Position numbers and translations under genes: made by a program
Origin: Isoetes taiwanensis
Lineage: Eukaryota > Streptophyta > Lycopodiopsida > Isoetales > Isoetaceae
NCBI GenBank assembly: GCA_021234155.1
Contig: JAJEKV010000125.1
Location: forward strand, 315,178 to 379,177
DNA length: 64,000 bases
Direction: 5' to 3'
The notes under the pieces: model-generated
The model's database searches: none
What the model was told of the DNA's origin: nothing
The model's input: the letters and a program-made list of their open reading frames with translations, nothing else
Shown: one piece after another, positions 38,156 through 49,500 of the stretch
Position numbering within the stretch: position 1 is the stretch's first letter
Layout: the number at the start of each line of letters is the position of its first letter

Positions 38156-38527
38156 TCAGTATTCAAGTTGTTGTACAACTCCATCCGTCATCTTCCGATT
38201 GTTCTCCAGCATTTGTTTGTTCACTGAATTCTCCAGTGTGTTTGGTGTTCCCACATTTTCAATAATTGAATTTTCTGCTATACTGGAATTGCTTACATTT
38301 GGTGCAACTGTAATGCGTGGAGGAGTATATCCCTGTCCAGCATGGACATTTCCCGTCTTCCCCCTATTGGACTTTGCTCTTTTGTTGAAACTGTTGCTGG
38401 AACCTGCTTCAAGACTTAACATGAAAGCCACAGGTTTTATAGTTTTTTCACAGATTACTGTCATTCTGCAGTTAGGAAACTTTAACTTCAAATCTGACCA
38501 TGGGTCTGCAGCTAGCACATATGTCAT
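38156..38527 (-). CDS. Second frame of the RT element, unrecognised (123 aa from ATG)
   Basis: The frame is open from a TTG at 38563, which overlaps the end of the 388-aa frame by 13 bases in the -1 register. The first ATG is at 38527. The N-terminal half is structured-looking (ADPWSDLKLKFPNCRMTVIC). A basic linker follows (FNKRAKSNRGKTGN), then an Asn/Ser/Thr-rich C-terminal half. No domain is recognised. The overlap with the upstream frame suggests coupled expression by frameshift, reinitiation or splicing; a donor-like AG|GTAAGA sits just after the upstream stop. An accessory or nucleocapsid-type protein of the element is a guess only. Confidence 0.5.
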   Translation of the reverse strand: MTYVLAADPWSDLKLKFPNCRMTVICEKTIKPVAFMLSLEAGSSNSFNKRAKSNRGKTGNVHAGQGYTPPRITVAPNVSNSSIAENSIIENVGTPNTLENSVNKQMLENNRKMTDGVVQQLEY

Positions 38528-38550
38528 TTTGATCAGAGTATTTCTTACCT

Positions 38551-39717
38551 CTAAATAGGACAAAATGCAAGAATACCATCTTTTAACGTGGTTTTCAAGA
38601 ACTTCCTCATTGTCACCATCTGGGCAACTGTGGACATGTTGGGGAAAACACCATCTAGATTATTGAACATGTACCAGACAGCATGGTCCAACCATGTCAT
38701 GCTGTCTTTACATGCATTGCCTTTGGTCCGAGGTTCACATACGCATTTCAAATAGGGGCACATGGTCCTCCAGATCCTCTTCAGATAAAAGCTGTCTCTT
38801 GTAATGGTGGAGTAGGCCATGTGGCCTTTCTGCCTTAGGTAAATATTTTCATCCCTGTCACATTTCTTATCGAAAAACCTATGGTCCACATTTAATTTAA
38901 ATTTTTCCTTGTGTACCATCTTTTCCATTCTTTCTGCTGCCATTTTTGCAGCGTGTTCTTCTGGTGTAATGTCACCTAGCATTAGCCAAGAATCTCTGCT
39001 GATTGGGGCTAGGGCCCCAAAGTTTTTAGTGCACCAGATACCTGAATTGCAAAATAAAGCATGCCCTTCAACAAGCCTTTCTGGTATGATTGGAAAAAGG
39101 AGGCAGTTGTGTAAAGTAAAACTGAATTCCTTGTCATCCTCCTCTTTTCCACTTGTGATCTTGGTATTCATGGCTTTCTTGTCCTCATCAGATAAAAGAG
39201 ACTCCCCGAATGGATCCTCATCATCTTCCCCATGAATATTCAGAATGTTCTTATCACATATAGCATCAGCTAAACAGGAAACCTTTATTTTGTTGGCTTT
39301 TTCTAAAGCTTTTACTCCAGAAAAGAAATATCCTTTAGCTTGATCTTCCTCCATGGTCCAGTTGTACACTTTGCCAGGTAAGGCCTCATAGATTTCTTCA
39401 ATGACTTTAATGGCATCTTCCCATTCATTTCCTGCTTTATTTATCTTGGGTACCATATTTAACCAGTCGTTGAAGCCAAAGTGAGATATGGCTGAAAGGT
39501 CTTCAGGCTTTCTTGCAACTTCTTTTTCTATCAGTGGCATATGTACTTTCGGATTTTTAATGCAGCTGAGCAGAGTTTGTACTGCATAGCTGGGGCATGC
39601 AATTTTGCTGCCTTCATATCCAAGTGGTCCAAGGGTCTTGTTCCAGACCGGTGGTGTAAAGTCCATCTTATACTCTCCTTGAGTTTCATCAGTGTCCTGA
39701 ATACATAGATCCAGCAT
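38551..39717 (-). CDS. First frame of the RT element, unrecognised (388 aa)
   Basis: ATG-initiated at 39717, about 100 bp inside the right direct repeat, so it is the first frame of the element. The protein is soluble-looking, with no signal peptide or membrane segment. An acidic stretch lies in the first half (HGEDDEDPFGESLLSDEDKK), and a Cys/Trp-rich C-terminal third contains MCPYLKCVCEPRTKGNACKD and TWLDHAVWYMFNN. No zinc knuckle, protease, helicase or nuclease motif is visible, and I do not recognise the family. Its 5' position matches where a gag-like or nucleocapsid protein would lie, but this rests on position only. The stop TAG is followed directly by AG|GTAAGA, a good donor-like sequence. 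Intactness over 388 codons argues that it was recently under selection. Confidence 0.65.
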   Translation of the reverse strand: MLDLCIQDTDETQGEYKMDFTPPVWNKTLGPLGYEGSKIACPSYAVQTLLSCIKNPKVHMPLIEKEVARKPEDLSAISHFGFNDWLNMVPKINKAGNEWEDAIKVIEEIYEALPGKVYNWTMEEDQAKGYFFSGVKALEKANKIKVSCLADAICDKNILNIHGEDDEDPFGESLLSDEDKKAMNTKITSGKEEDDKEFSFTLHNCLLFPIIPERLVEGHALFCNSGIWCTKNFGALAPISRDSWLMLGDITPEEHAAKMAAERMEKMVHKEKFKLNVDHRFFDKKCDRDENIYLRQKGHMAYSTITRDSFYLKRIWRTMCPYLKCVCEPRTKGNACKDSMTWLDHAVWYMFNNLDGVFPNMSTVAQMVTMRKFLKTTLKDGILAFCPI

Positions 39718-39817
39718 TATTAGTACTATTATTTCAAGTATTCAAGTAGTGCTCAAATATACTAAGCAGATAGGATGCATCACTGGTAAGACCAATGCAA
39801 TGAAATTTCTAAAAAAA
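39718..39817. other. Leader of the RT element
   Basis: Short AT-rich segment between the right repeat and the first ATG. Immediately next to the repeat, no tRNA-complementary primer site is visible. Confidence 0.4.
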
Positions 39818-40970
39818 ACCCGGAAACAACTAGTCTAGGGCAACAACCCTACTAGCGGTTCAAGCTACATCAGTCCAATCCATCAAGGTAGCCTTATCAT
39901 TCTCGCACTTTAGTCGAAAGCAAACTAAAGACAAGACATCCCTCGAGGTCCATAAGTCATCGGACTTTAATAATTCAATAAACTATTAGTCATATAGATC
40001 TTTTAGATACATTTCTATCTGGTCTATGTTTTATGCAAACCTTTCTCTTAGTCTATCCCTTCACTTATCTTTATAAAAGAAAACTTACTTTCTCTTTCAG
40101 TTTTATCTTTTGCATGCGCCTCTCTTTTCTTGCATGTTTACATGCAGTTGCATGGTCCACTTTTTATTTTTATCTTAACATGCTTCCTTATTCCAGAAAT
40201 GTCTTTGGTTTCTATAAATGTCCTTTGTGCATTATATTGCTTTTCGGGATCTAATAATCTTTTTTCTCAAAAAAGCTGTATCACACTTTTTATTGTGGTC
40301 ATTTTAAATTATGGTCTTTAGCTGGTCTACAAAATGTTAAATAAACCAGTGTTTGCCATTCAGTAATATACAGTAAACCTGTTTTCAAAATTCAGAACCT
40401 GCTATTTATCAAAGATATCCATGCTATTCTGAGTTCAAAAAAAACTTTTTCCATGTATTTTAAAGCCAAAGTCTGGTACATATGATTCCATTTTCTTCCA
40501 TGAAGAACCAAAACTTGGATATTTCCGCTACATACATCCGCATTTTTCATTTATGTATTCCATACTTTCTGTTATCACTTTTAACTGGCATACTTAGTTA
40601 AAACAGCATACATATTTATAAGGATCTACGGTCATGTCTTTTTCAGTGGAAGACCCAATAGATCCTGTTTTTAAACAAAATGGACTTTTGTTTCATAATC
40701 CAAACATTAAGTAAACGTAAGCTTGAATAAGCAAAATCTTCCCTTAGCCTTTTGTATGATCCTTGCAGTCTTTTTGAGCGTAAAACCAACCATAACAAAG
40801 AAAAGCAAAGACAATGAGACTAGAAATATAATGCGTATGGCAGCCAATCATGTATAAGTTAGCAATAATCTTGGTAACTATATTATAATAAAAAGGTACT
40901 ATGGGTATTTCTTGGCTCTTCGCCCTTTACCCATTGTACCTTTTTGCTCTTGATAGGTTAAAGCTTACTA
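39818..40970 (-). repeat. LTR-like direct repeat, right copy (5' side of the element)
   Basis: Partner of 33530-34663. On the minus strand it begins tagtaagctttaacctatca and ends ...gactagttgtttccgg. On the minus strand it precedes the 388-aa frame and so may hold the promoter. No TATA-type assignment is attempted in this AT-rich DNA. Confidence 0.9.
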
Positions 40971-42991
40971 CACATTTCTCCTATGCTACCCTGAATCGGA
41001 CCTTTGCATTTTCACTCTCCTCATTATGAACTTCTTTGCTTTAGACTTCTTGTTGTCAACCTCTTTTTTCTTATTGACATTCCTCTGAGCTGGCTCATTC
41101 TCGTTGGTGTTTGTCTTGTATTGGTAAGCTTTGAGACGTTGCTTTTAGGTTCACATTAGCACCTTTGATATTCATCTTCCTTTATCCGGTTTATGGTTTG
41201 ACCTCTTTTTCGAATATTGACGCCACCACATATGCACCATTGCACTTTGTTTTTGACTACATATGACCGGGTTGCACTTTGTCTTCTTTATGTCTATGTA
41301 TTTTACATTTCTATGTGTAAGTTTTTCCTCTTTGCCTTATTACCTCGTTATTTGTTATTCTTCCTTCTTATTTGTCGTTATTGTTTATTCTTTTTGGGAC
41401 CCCGGAGGATGAAGGGTTCCTTTGTTGACTTATCTTCATCTAGATATTGGCCATGTGTTCCGGAAGGAATAATAGCCACATTCACGGACTTGGCCCAGAA
41501 GCCATATTCACCGGACTTTGGTCCGGTCATACATCTTCAAATAAGACACCTATCCACGGACATAAAACCGTGATGCGCATTCATACCATATGTGCTTTAT
41601 GCGCATTGCGTGGTTGTTTTTCATCGCCTTTGTTGCTTCGGGCGCCAGGGATCGATGGCGCCATCGTGGCGGGCGTGTTTTTCTTTTCATTGTTTTTCTC
41701 TATTGTCTTTCCTTTTCAGGTCATTGGCTGATCGCAGATCCATAGCGGCTTCCGGCTCTTCTTCTTTAAGCGTTTTCTCCCCATGGCTCGCTCGCCTTCT
41801 TTGGTTCGTCAACATGTAGCTTCAGGACTCTTCGGACCCGGTTCCTTTCTCCTCCTGCCACTCCAAATGAGACCAATTTGCGGTGGTCATCGATTTCTTT
41901 AGCTTGCTTGCCTTCATTAGCATGCCCGATCAACATCTTGGCGCCTAATTTCTCACGAGTTCCTATCATCTCCTCGATCCTCCCGTCCGTGACCCTCTTT
42001 CCTCCTCTCCTTTCTTTTTATCGTCCTTTATTCTATCCGACTTCTTTCGGGGGTGGTGGCGGGAGTGTCTTCTTGCTATCGGCTTATAGTTGAAAGTCCA
42101 CCGGAGGGTTTTAGAGTCCTTCCCGAGAACCCGGATCAGGCTTATAGGCGGAGGTTGCTATATTAGGCCATTTCCATTTTGGCTCGGCGACGGCTGTCTT
42201 CTGGCACCTCCCTTCTCCTCGTGGCTTCCCTCCCTTCCCTTCCTGCTTGCGGGCGCATGAGTCTTTTCATTTGTATTTTATGTTGTTCATGCCTTTTGTT
42301 GTTCTCCACCTATGAGTGTTGCTATTCTTATGTTTTACGGTTCATCGCCCTCCCTGGCGTGTTTGTTCTCCACCCTGGGTGATGTTGTTTTATTTCCACC
42401 TCGAGGGTGATGCATATTTTTACCTAATGGTTCTCCACCCATTTGGGTGATGCTTTATCTTGTTTATTTCCACCTCGAGGGTGATGCATATTTTTACATA
42501 ATGGTTCTCCCTGTTTGGTGATGCTTTTCCACCCTCCGGGTGATGCTATCTTTTTCTCGTTATGTTCTTTTTCTTCTATTTTCATTTTGGACCTTCTTGG
42601 TGCGCTTGTCTTTATTTGTTTTCTCTCGATCATTTCACGGGTGTTCTTTTTGGAGTTTTTGGTATTGTTTTGAGGTTTAGCCGTTTTTCCGCCCGTCTCC
42701 GGGGGTCCTGCTCTATTTTCGTTTCGCCATCATCCCTCTCCTTCGGTTCTCCATGGACATATTCGGGGAGGCTTTTCGCCGCTTGTTGGGGTCGTGCTCT
42801 ATTTTGCGTTCGCCATCAACTCGTTTCTCTCCGTTCTCCGAGCAACACATTCGAGGTTGTTGGCGACCATTTCTCATTAGGGTTTTCCTCGAACCCGAAA
42901 AGGGCGGGTTTTTATCCGGATGAGAAGTTGTCGCCATTACCCTTTATTTTGCCTTGGCACATTTCTTTTAGAGGGTAGTCCGATATTGTTC
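40971..42991. other. Unassigned repeat-like region
   Basis: Moderately GC-rich, T/C-biased on the plus strand. No frame of more than about 140 codons and no recognised domain on either strand. It holds a perfect 7 bp hairpin ACCGGAC-TTTG-GTCCGGT at 41510-41527 and the hairpin minisatellite described separately. It does not continue the CACTA transposase that abuts the other side of the RT element. Confidence 0.4.
42366..42546 (+). repeat. Minisatellite of CACCC...GGGTG hairpin units
   Basis: Repeated unit of roughly 35-75 bp built on ttctCCACC(N)GGGTGatgc: CACCCTGGGTG at 42371, CACCTCGAGGGTG at 42397, CACCCATTTGGGTG at 42436, CACCTCGAGGGTG at 42471 and CACCCTCCGGGTG at 42530, plus a degenerate unit at about 42505. 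Each unit is an inverted repeat with a short variable centre. The text between units (gatgcatatttttac, aatggttctc) is also repeated. Confidence 0.8.
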
Positions 42992-44508
42992 TGTGGCGTC
43001 CCCCCACTGGTATCACGGTGCACTCATCGTTATACAAAGCGGGGAGTTCATCCCTATACCAGCTCCACGGCGATACAAGGCCTCCACACATCATCGCAAT
43101 CCGATTGGGAAGAATGAAGGTGTCATTTACCTGTCTCCCTCGGGGCCTACCTACTAGCGGAAGCATAAACATATGTAAAGTACATATACATCAAAGCACA
43201 TCATGACCATCTCGAAGGATGGCTCACCACATATCTGCATAGACAAAGATCGCCACATCACATAGGGAATCCTACCCAAGGCTCGGACTCAAAGGGATGA
43301 CTGCCCGGCTTGGGTCTCGAGTTCATTGCGCATTTAATTCATGGCAATGGATTTGGCTGGCATAAGAACATGGCATTGGGTTGTCCACTCCATCCGCCCC
43401 CCTCCTGTAGGCACACTTTGGAGTAGTAGGTTGAAAAGTGTTGGGACTGTTGTATGCCAGCGGGTGCATAGCCAAGGGGGCTATTCACGGGTTACATCTC
43501 CCCGGTCCCGATGGGGCGTGTAGGGATCACTCTCCTCAGAGATCTACATCTTGACTCAAGGTGACTAGAGGGCCAACCCTGCCCTTATTAGACTTGAACT
43601 CCTTTGGAAGGTCATATCCACCACCCCACCTAGTGTCGGAGCCCATGCCTTACCCCACGCAGGTGGCAAGCCATTAGACCTAGTCACAATGATCCCGGTA
43701 GGCCTTACACACCGGAGGGATCGTTCAAGAGTCGAACACTAACCTCATTCTAAGCCGCCTCGGGGCCCCTTCACCCCACAAATGTGTGTGGCTCTTGTGC
43801 ACAGGCGAAATCTAGTAATGCACTAAGAGGGACTATCTAGGAGCATCATCTACTAAGCTTCAAGTCTCTACCCTCCTTCCCAATCTGGTGAGTTCCGCGT
43901 AATTCATCCGCCCATCACATCATCATAGAACTAAAGAATAAGAACTAATCTATATCATACATAGAGTTAGGTTCTTTAGTTAGAGTCAATCTCGGATCCT
44001 TGGCTACTAGGGGTGATTTAATAGGCTAAACCTCTTTGGTTCGAGAAGGTGGAATAAGGTTTAGGCTATTCAATCGACTAAATACCTGATCCCTGGTTCC
44101 TCCTCTCGATCCAAAGGTGTCCATGTCTCTCGCTCGCCCGAAATGCGGTCGAGAGGACGATCGACAAGTTGGGGCATACCGGACGATCGTGGGGAGTTGG
44201 AATTGACTCCTTAGGGCGAATCGGAACTCGGAAGATGCAGCGGGCGAAAGGGAAAGTTAGGGTTTGGTGCCTTATGTAGGCTATCAGTTAGGTTTAGGGT
44301 TTCCATGACCCTTGGTCTACCTTTAATGGGTTAAAGGTCTCAAAAGTCGCGACATTGCTAAGTGTGCGCACCATTGCAAGTTGCCCCCTAGGGCGCCCTT
44401 GCTTGGGTACACGTCGGCGTACACGTCGATTGGGACGGCGATAATGCCGCGTGCCCGGTCAAAGATGTCGATACGCCCCGGGACCGTATCTTTGTCCGGA
44501 ACGTCACA
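42992..44508 (-). repeat. LTR, left copy (3' LTR)
   Basis: Plus-strand ends are TGTGGCGTCC and GGAACGTCACA, an inverted-repeat pair with TG...CA termini. Shared words with the right copy include gttcatccctataccagctc, catcatgaccatctcgaagg, gagttaggttctttagttag and gttaggtttagggtttccat. Differences are clustered small indels in C/G-rich words. Confidence 0.85.
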
Positions 44509-44521
44509 TTCTCCCCACCTT
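44509..44521 (-). promoter_or_regulatory. Polypurine tract
   Basis: Minus-strand AAGGTGGGGAGAA abuts the LTR start TGTGACG. It serves as the plus-strand primer site in LTR retrotransposons and fixes the element's orientation as minus. Confidence 0.7.
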
Positions 44522-46500
44522 GAAATGATGCTGTCCGCAGCATCGTGGGTCTCCCCACCTTGGAATCTTCCTAACTTGCAATCAACCTGATGCATACGAT
44601 ATACTACTAGAATACTTACACATTTATTAAGATTACCTTAAGGTAATATTTTTAATTCATTATTACGCCATTACATTACCAAATAACTTGTCAATTCGTA
44701 ACTTCTATTAAAACAAGGTACTTATTAGTTTCCGTTATCACAACATTTAGTTTATCACAATTTAACACTTTCATATACAATTATTATTTAAGGTACTCTT
44801 CATTCCTTGCAACACATTCCAACAAAATTTGTGTTAGTAGTCTTCCGACCTTAAAATCTCGTATTAATTTTACAATATCTATAATTACATACTTACTATC
44901 TTAATTATCAGAATTACTCTAAGGTAATGTTTAAGACATTACTGTACTATTTCATTACCTAATTAACTTATCACCTCATAACTTAATCCACGCAAGGTAA
45001 TTATTAACCTTACTTAATACAACATTCAAGTTTATCAAAGTTTATCAATTTCATACAAAATTTACACTTTTAAGGTACTCTTCATCCCTTGCAACACATT
45101 ATAACGAAATTTGTGTTGCAAGTCTTGAAGCTTCGACCTCCTTGCCCTCGGGCGCTCTATCGGCTGCTTGAGGTTCCACCTCACGTTATTACCATTTTAA
45201 TTATTACTAAATTTTTGGTTATATGGTGACCACCCCACCTATCTACTTGGATGCATGGCTGATCTCCCGGCGTAGGAAGAGGGTGAATCTTCCATTATGG
45301 CCGTGGAGACAGCGCCTATATGCCTATATGCCGCTCATGCCTACACCCTAGTTGCCCAGCGTGGAGGATAGGTCCTTCGTATATGGGGTGAAGGCCGATT
45401 CCTCCTATCAAAGCATATATGGGGCTAGAGGTGCTTTTCCTATCAATGCATTCTGAATGACCTCCTTTCTCGAGGTCGTCTGCTTAGTGGAGCAGTAGAC
45501 TTTCTAATCTACCTTCCACTCATCCAAAGCGGAAACGGCGGTCATGCCTACATTGACATTACACCACGCCTAGAGATCACCGTAGTAATCTCATCATCGG
45601 TAACAACGCGATGCAACCCTTACCTCATAGGTTGCATCGTGATTATAGTTAACTAGGCAAGCTATAAATCTACACAAATCGACATGCACGAGATTTTTTC
45701 TGGCCCCTTTAATGCATGTGATTTACATAATTACCCTAAGGTAATATTTATGAATTAACATTATCATAGTATCGGATACATTACTTCCGATAGTACAATT
45801 ATATTTACTCTAAGCTTTGCAATATTAAAGCGACTTTTAGATCGCGATTATTTAAATAATAACCACGATTTAGACCTATTGTTACATAGACAAGGGTTTT
45901 AATTATCATACACAAGGATTAGATGTGCTTCTTATTCTCTTCCTTGGGTCTGCATTACCCTTGGAAGTATATCCCTAAGATGCACTTAAGTATATCGAAT
46001 TCTATTTTCTATTTATTTTTATAAGGACCCGAGGTCATATAGCTATCCTTGGAAGGAATTGCATCCTTATGGAAGGATTAATTAATATGCTACCTCACAT
46101 TACCGTTGTTATTTACTTATTTCCCTATGGTACATATCGCACAACAATTTCTATCAGGTTATTAGGATCTATATTCTTATTAATAAGACACATTAAAGCT
46201 TATAATGCATGCACACGCCTTTACCTAAGGCTAGAATGCATCCACCCATTGAGCAAGGCCGAGTAATTTGGAGATGACTTGGTCATTCGTTGCTCCCATA
46301 GTTTTGCTCCATTCCTTGGTGTAGTTAGCTACTACGTCGGTCTCGCATGTTGAAGGCCACCTGAGCACTAAGGTATCTATCTAGCTTATGCTCTATTCTC
46401 TTGACCATTCACGGAGTGAACTCTATTCTACAGGTCGGTCAATTTGATGCAAGTACGTTCAATCATAAGATTGAGCCCTCCCACTTTCTTCGAAAAGAAA
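44522..46500. other. AT-rich 3' internal region of the LARD-like element
   Basis: Contains the two-copy 282 bp tandem repeat described separately and a further taaggtaatattta word at about 45730. A doubled CCCCACCTTG word flanks an imperfect inverted repeat, atgctgtccgcagcat, near 44514-44565. No coding sequence is recognised. Confidence 0.5.
44590..45150. repeat. Two-copy tandem repeat, 282 bp period
   Basis: The words taaggtaat (about 44639 and 44921) and aaggtactcttcat (about 44790 and 45072) recur with the same 282 bp offset, with similar text between them. The copies are strongly diverged in the middle. Confidence 0.8.
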
Positions 46501-49500
46501 ATGGTCTGCACTCCTTTAATGACGTTGTACACAACGTCATATCTATTCTCTCCTTAAGAGGTTATAACGCTTCTTACTTAGCGCATTAATTTACTAGCCT
46601 TAGCTGACATATATAATCATCTAAGATGGATGCACATATTATGTTATCATTTATTTCAATATAGTTATGGCACCTACTTAGCTAGAACGATTCTAAACCA
46701 CAAGGTTTTGTCATCATGACAATTCCTTTTGTCTCAAAAGACTATTTGATTACTATAATTGTTATTTTAGATGTATCTTACATGTACTATTCTTTTATAT
46801 TCTAGAGATTCCCCCTTTCTTAGTTATTTAAATTCTTGGAATATTCCTACCAATCGAATTGATGTCGTCGTAACAAGTTGGCCGGACTTGTTAGATTACT
46901 TCTTTTCTTTCGGTTGGATTATTCTTTTGGAGGTACTAGATTTATACATGGTCAACAATTATCCTAGTAATGATTCCTTCTTAGCGAGGTGATCAATCTC
47001 ACCAAGTGGTTTCAATATGTTGGATGTCTGTTAACAATCGTGTATAATTTTAGTTACTCCTATGCGTTTCCTTCCCAATATTTGATGCTTAGCTCAATAT
47101 TGGGGCAATCCTTTCGGCGAGAATGTCTAACAATGCCTTCTAATCCCAATATGGATGTTACCATCCCTACATTTAACCTACTAGGCCCCATGGCCTTAAA
47201 TGCTTGAGCTTGCTAGAAGCTCATCCACTCGTTGACTGCTTGAAATAGCAAGGTAACATTCTTCCCGAAGTCGCCGATACTTCGGTCTCCTTGACGGTGG
47301 ATCCTCTTTGATGTAGAGGTTGACTTTGTTAGTTAGAAGCCTCCTCTCATCGGGCTTTGATGGCGTAGTTGATCACTTGAAATCTTCCATGCCGCCAAAA
47401 GCTTTGAAGGTGGCGCCGATTGAAAAAAGATTTTTCATCTTGAACTCTTTGTCTTGGCGACTAACGACTCAGATCCGATATTGTTTCTTCAACTCCATCG
47501 ATGTCTCATCATACGCCGAGTCCTCTTGTCGCTATCGTGTTGCCCGAAGAGTGTTGAGGATGTGGATTGCTTCACCCACGCAAATTGCGACATCTCTTCT
47601 TTTGATCCGTTATGCTATGGGAAGGAATAACGGGGGAACTATACATGCAAAACATATAGCTTACATAATTACAATTACTACTAAGCTATTAGGTCCCCCT
47701 TGTGCCTCCCTCAGGAGTTGCACACCTATTCCTTGGCAATGTCACCGGTGTTCCTCGGTGCAATGGTGCTGACGATCCATATCCTCCTATTTGTATGTCA
47801 GCTCGTACTCTGGGGTAACTTGTTGATGTACTTGGGCCCTCCGATGTTTGTCGGCTATGGCACAACACGCTTTGGATCACATTCTAACTAAAGGTGTGCT
47901 GGTCATTGATGCTTCAACATTTCGATTGCCTTCTACGATCGTTCTCGGGCGTAATTACCCCCCTTCATGATACCGAGAAGCTATTTGAAGGCGTCTCTTG
48001 AGGTCGTCTTGGCGATTCCTTTGGCTATACTCCTACGGGTTGTTCTCTTCTGCAGATTTTCTTTGAATCGTCCATCCTTGGGTTCACCAAGTTGCATACA
48101 AGTCCACGTGCAAGTCATCATTTCGCCTCGCCTAGTTGCTTCTCCATCGAGCTTCCAAACTTCCTTGTTTGATTCCCTCGATCACATGGCTTGGACGTTG
48201 TCACGTTCCACTATGCCGTCTTCTTGTCTTGAGGTACCTTCCGGTGGCTTTGATTGTGCTCGTCAGTTTTGATCCTCCTGTTGCCTCTAGGGAGCTCGTG
48301 GAAGAAGTCGGTTGCTAGCACTTCTCCAGCTTTCAGTTCCTGACCTTTGTCCCTCTATGCATGTCGGTCTCTCTGGCAAGTAAAGCATCATGGCTCTCCT
48401 CCCTTTGGCTATATTGTCGGGATGATAGATCCTTATATCTGCAGCAGCTTGACCCTTGAGTTGAAGGAGTACGCCTTTAAATATACTCTCGCCGTTGAAT
48501 AGCACGGCTATTATCTTGAACTATCTTTTTGCCGAAGGTGCTTCAGTTGCTATCCTTGTCATTAAGGTGTCGAATGCTTCTACCTTGGGCGTTTGGCGTG
48601 ACACATGTCGGAGGTATGATCGGCTTCTTCTCTTCTAATTCTTTGGTAGGAGTACTGGCGAAGCCATCACCTAGTTGTTGAAGGCATATCTCCTCGTCGC
48701 GATGGCTTTTCGTGAAGTGCATCTCCATCTAATACCGCGTGTCATAGCGCATCACCCTATATTACCACAAGGTGGAATTATGGTTGTTGAGATGTTGCCT
48801 TCTTAGTTGGCTCGTTGTTGTCGGGCGTTCCTCCTATTGTTGAGGCCACTCGTGTCATAAGTTCGATCAAGTGTTGTTCTTTGTCACAAGAGGTAGTGTT
48901 GCGTCGACAATGTCTGATGTGCACGTGATGATCTTGACATGGCCGGTGTTGTCTTTTGTTCGACATTGGGTGGACGGCGGTCTTCTACTTGATGGCACTT
49001 CGGAAGTGTTTGGAGTCAAAGGTTTGCTTGGCCTCCGTCGTTTCTCCCTCGTACTTGCTCTTCCATTTTGATCTTGGGCTATTGTTGTGCTTCCTTGCTT
49101 CCTCTTTTTTGGTATTCGAAGTGAAGGGGCTTCATGATCTAAGTGCTAAATCCATAAAACATGACTGTACTCATGTTTCTCCACTATATCTGTGAACATC
49201 CAGGGGTATACAATACACATACGCATTTACATTGGGATTTTAATTCATCCACTTTTCCAAAACAACTACGAAGATCTACTTAAATGTTTATACTCCTTTA
49301 GGGTTTCCCTCCTCCTATCGCGTTTGATTCTTCTCGGTTTTTCTTGCATCTTCTTCGTTCGGTTGACTCAGGATTCCTTGAGATTTGCTACTATTGTTGA
49401 GCTTCATGTCCGGAGTTAGATCACGCAAGTTGCGAAGAGTGTTTGTCGATGTGATCCCTTGAGAAAGATGCTCCTCCTTAATGTGTATATTCGTCGTGAG

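Larger units (their letters stand above)
33518..40970 (-). mobile_element. Four-ORF retroelement with LTR-like direct repeats and a Penelope/rvt-like RT
   Basis: A 7.4 kb unit bounded by direct repeats of 1.13-1.15 kb. All four long frames point left (minus strand) in the order 388-aa protein, 123/135-aa protein, 691-aa reverse transcriptase, 107-aa RGG-rich protein. The repeats do not start TG and end CA. There is no tRNA primer site next to them, and no integrase, RNase H, protease, GIY-YIG or other endonuclease is visible. Direct repeats around a Penelope-like element (pLTRs) usually arise from partial tandem copies, and endonuclease-less Penelope-like elements are known from several eukaryotes. 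The frames are intact and the repeats differ mainly in a few clustered indels, so the copy looks young. No target duplication was found. A caulimovirus-like or LTR-retrotransposon identity is unlikely from the RT type. Confidence 0.75.

Noticed and set aside
40971-42991. Continuation of the CACTA transposase on the far side of the RT element
   Set aside because: All minus-strand frames just right of 40970 lack TNP2-like text.
43341-43523. Short frames inside the 1.5 kb LTRs
   Set aside because: Not preserved between the two LTR copies.
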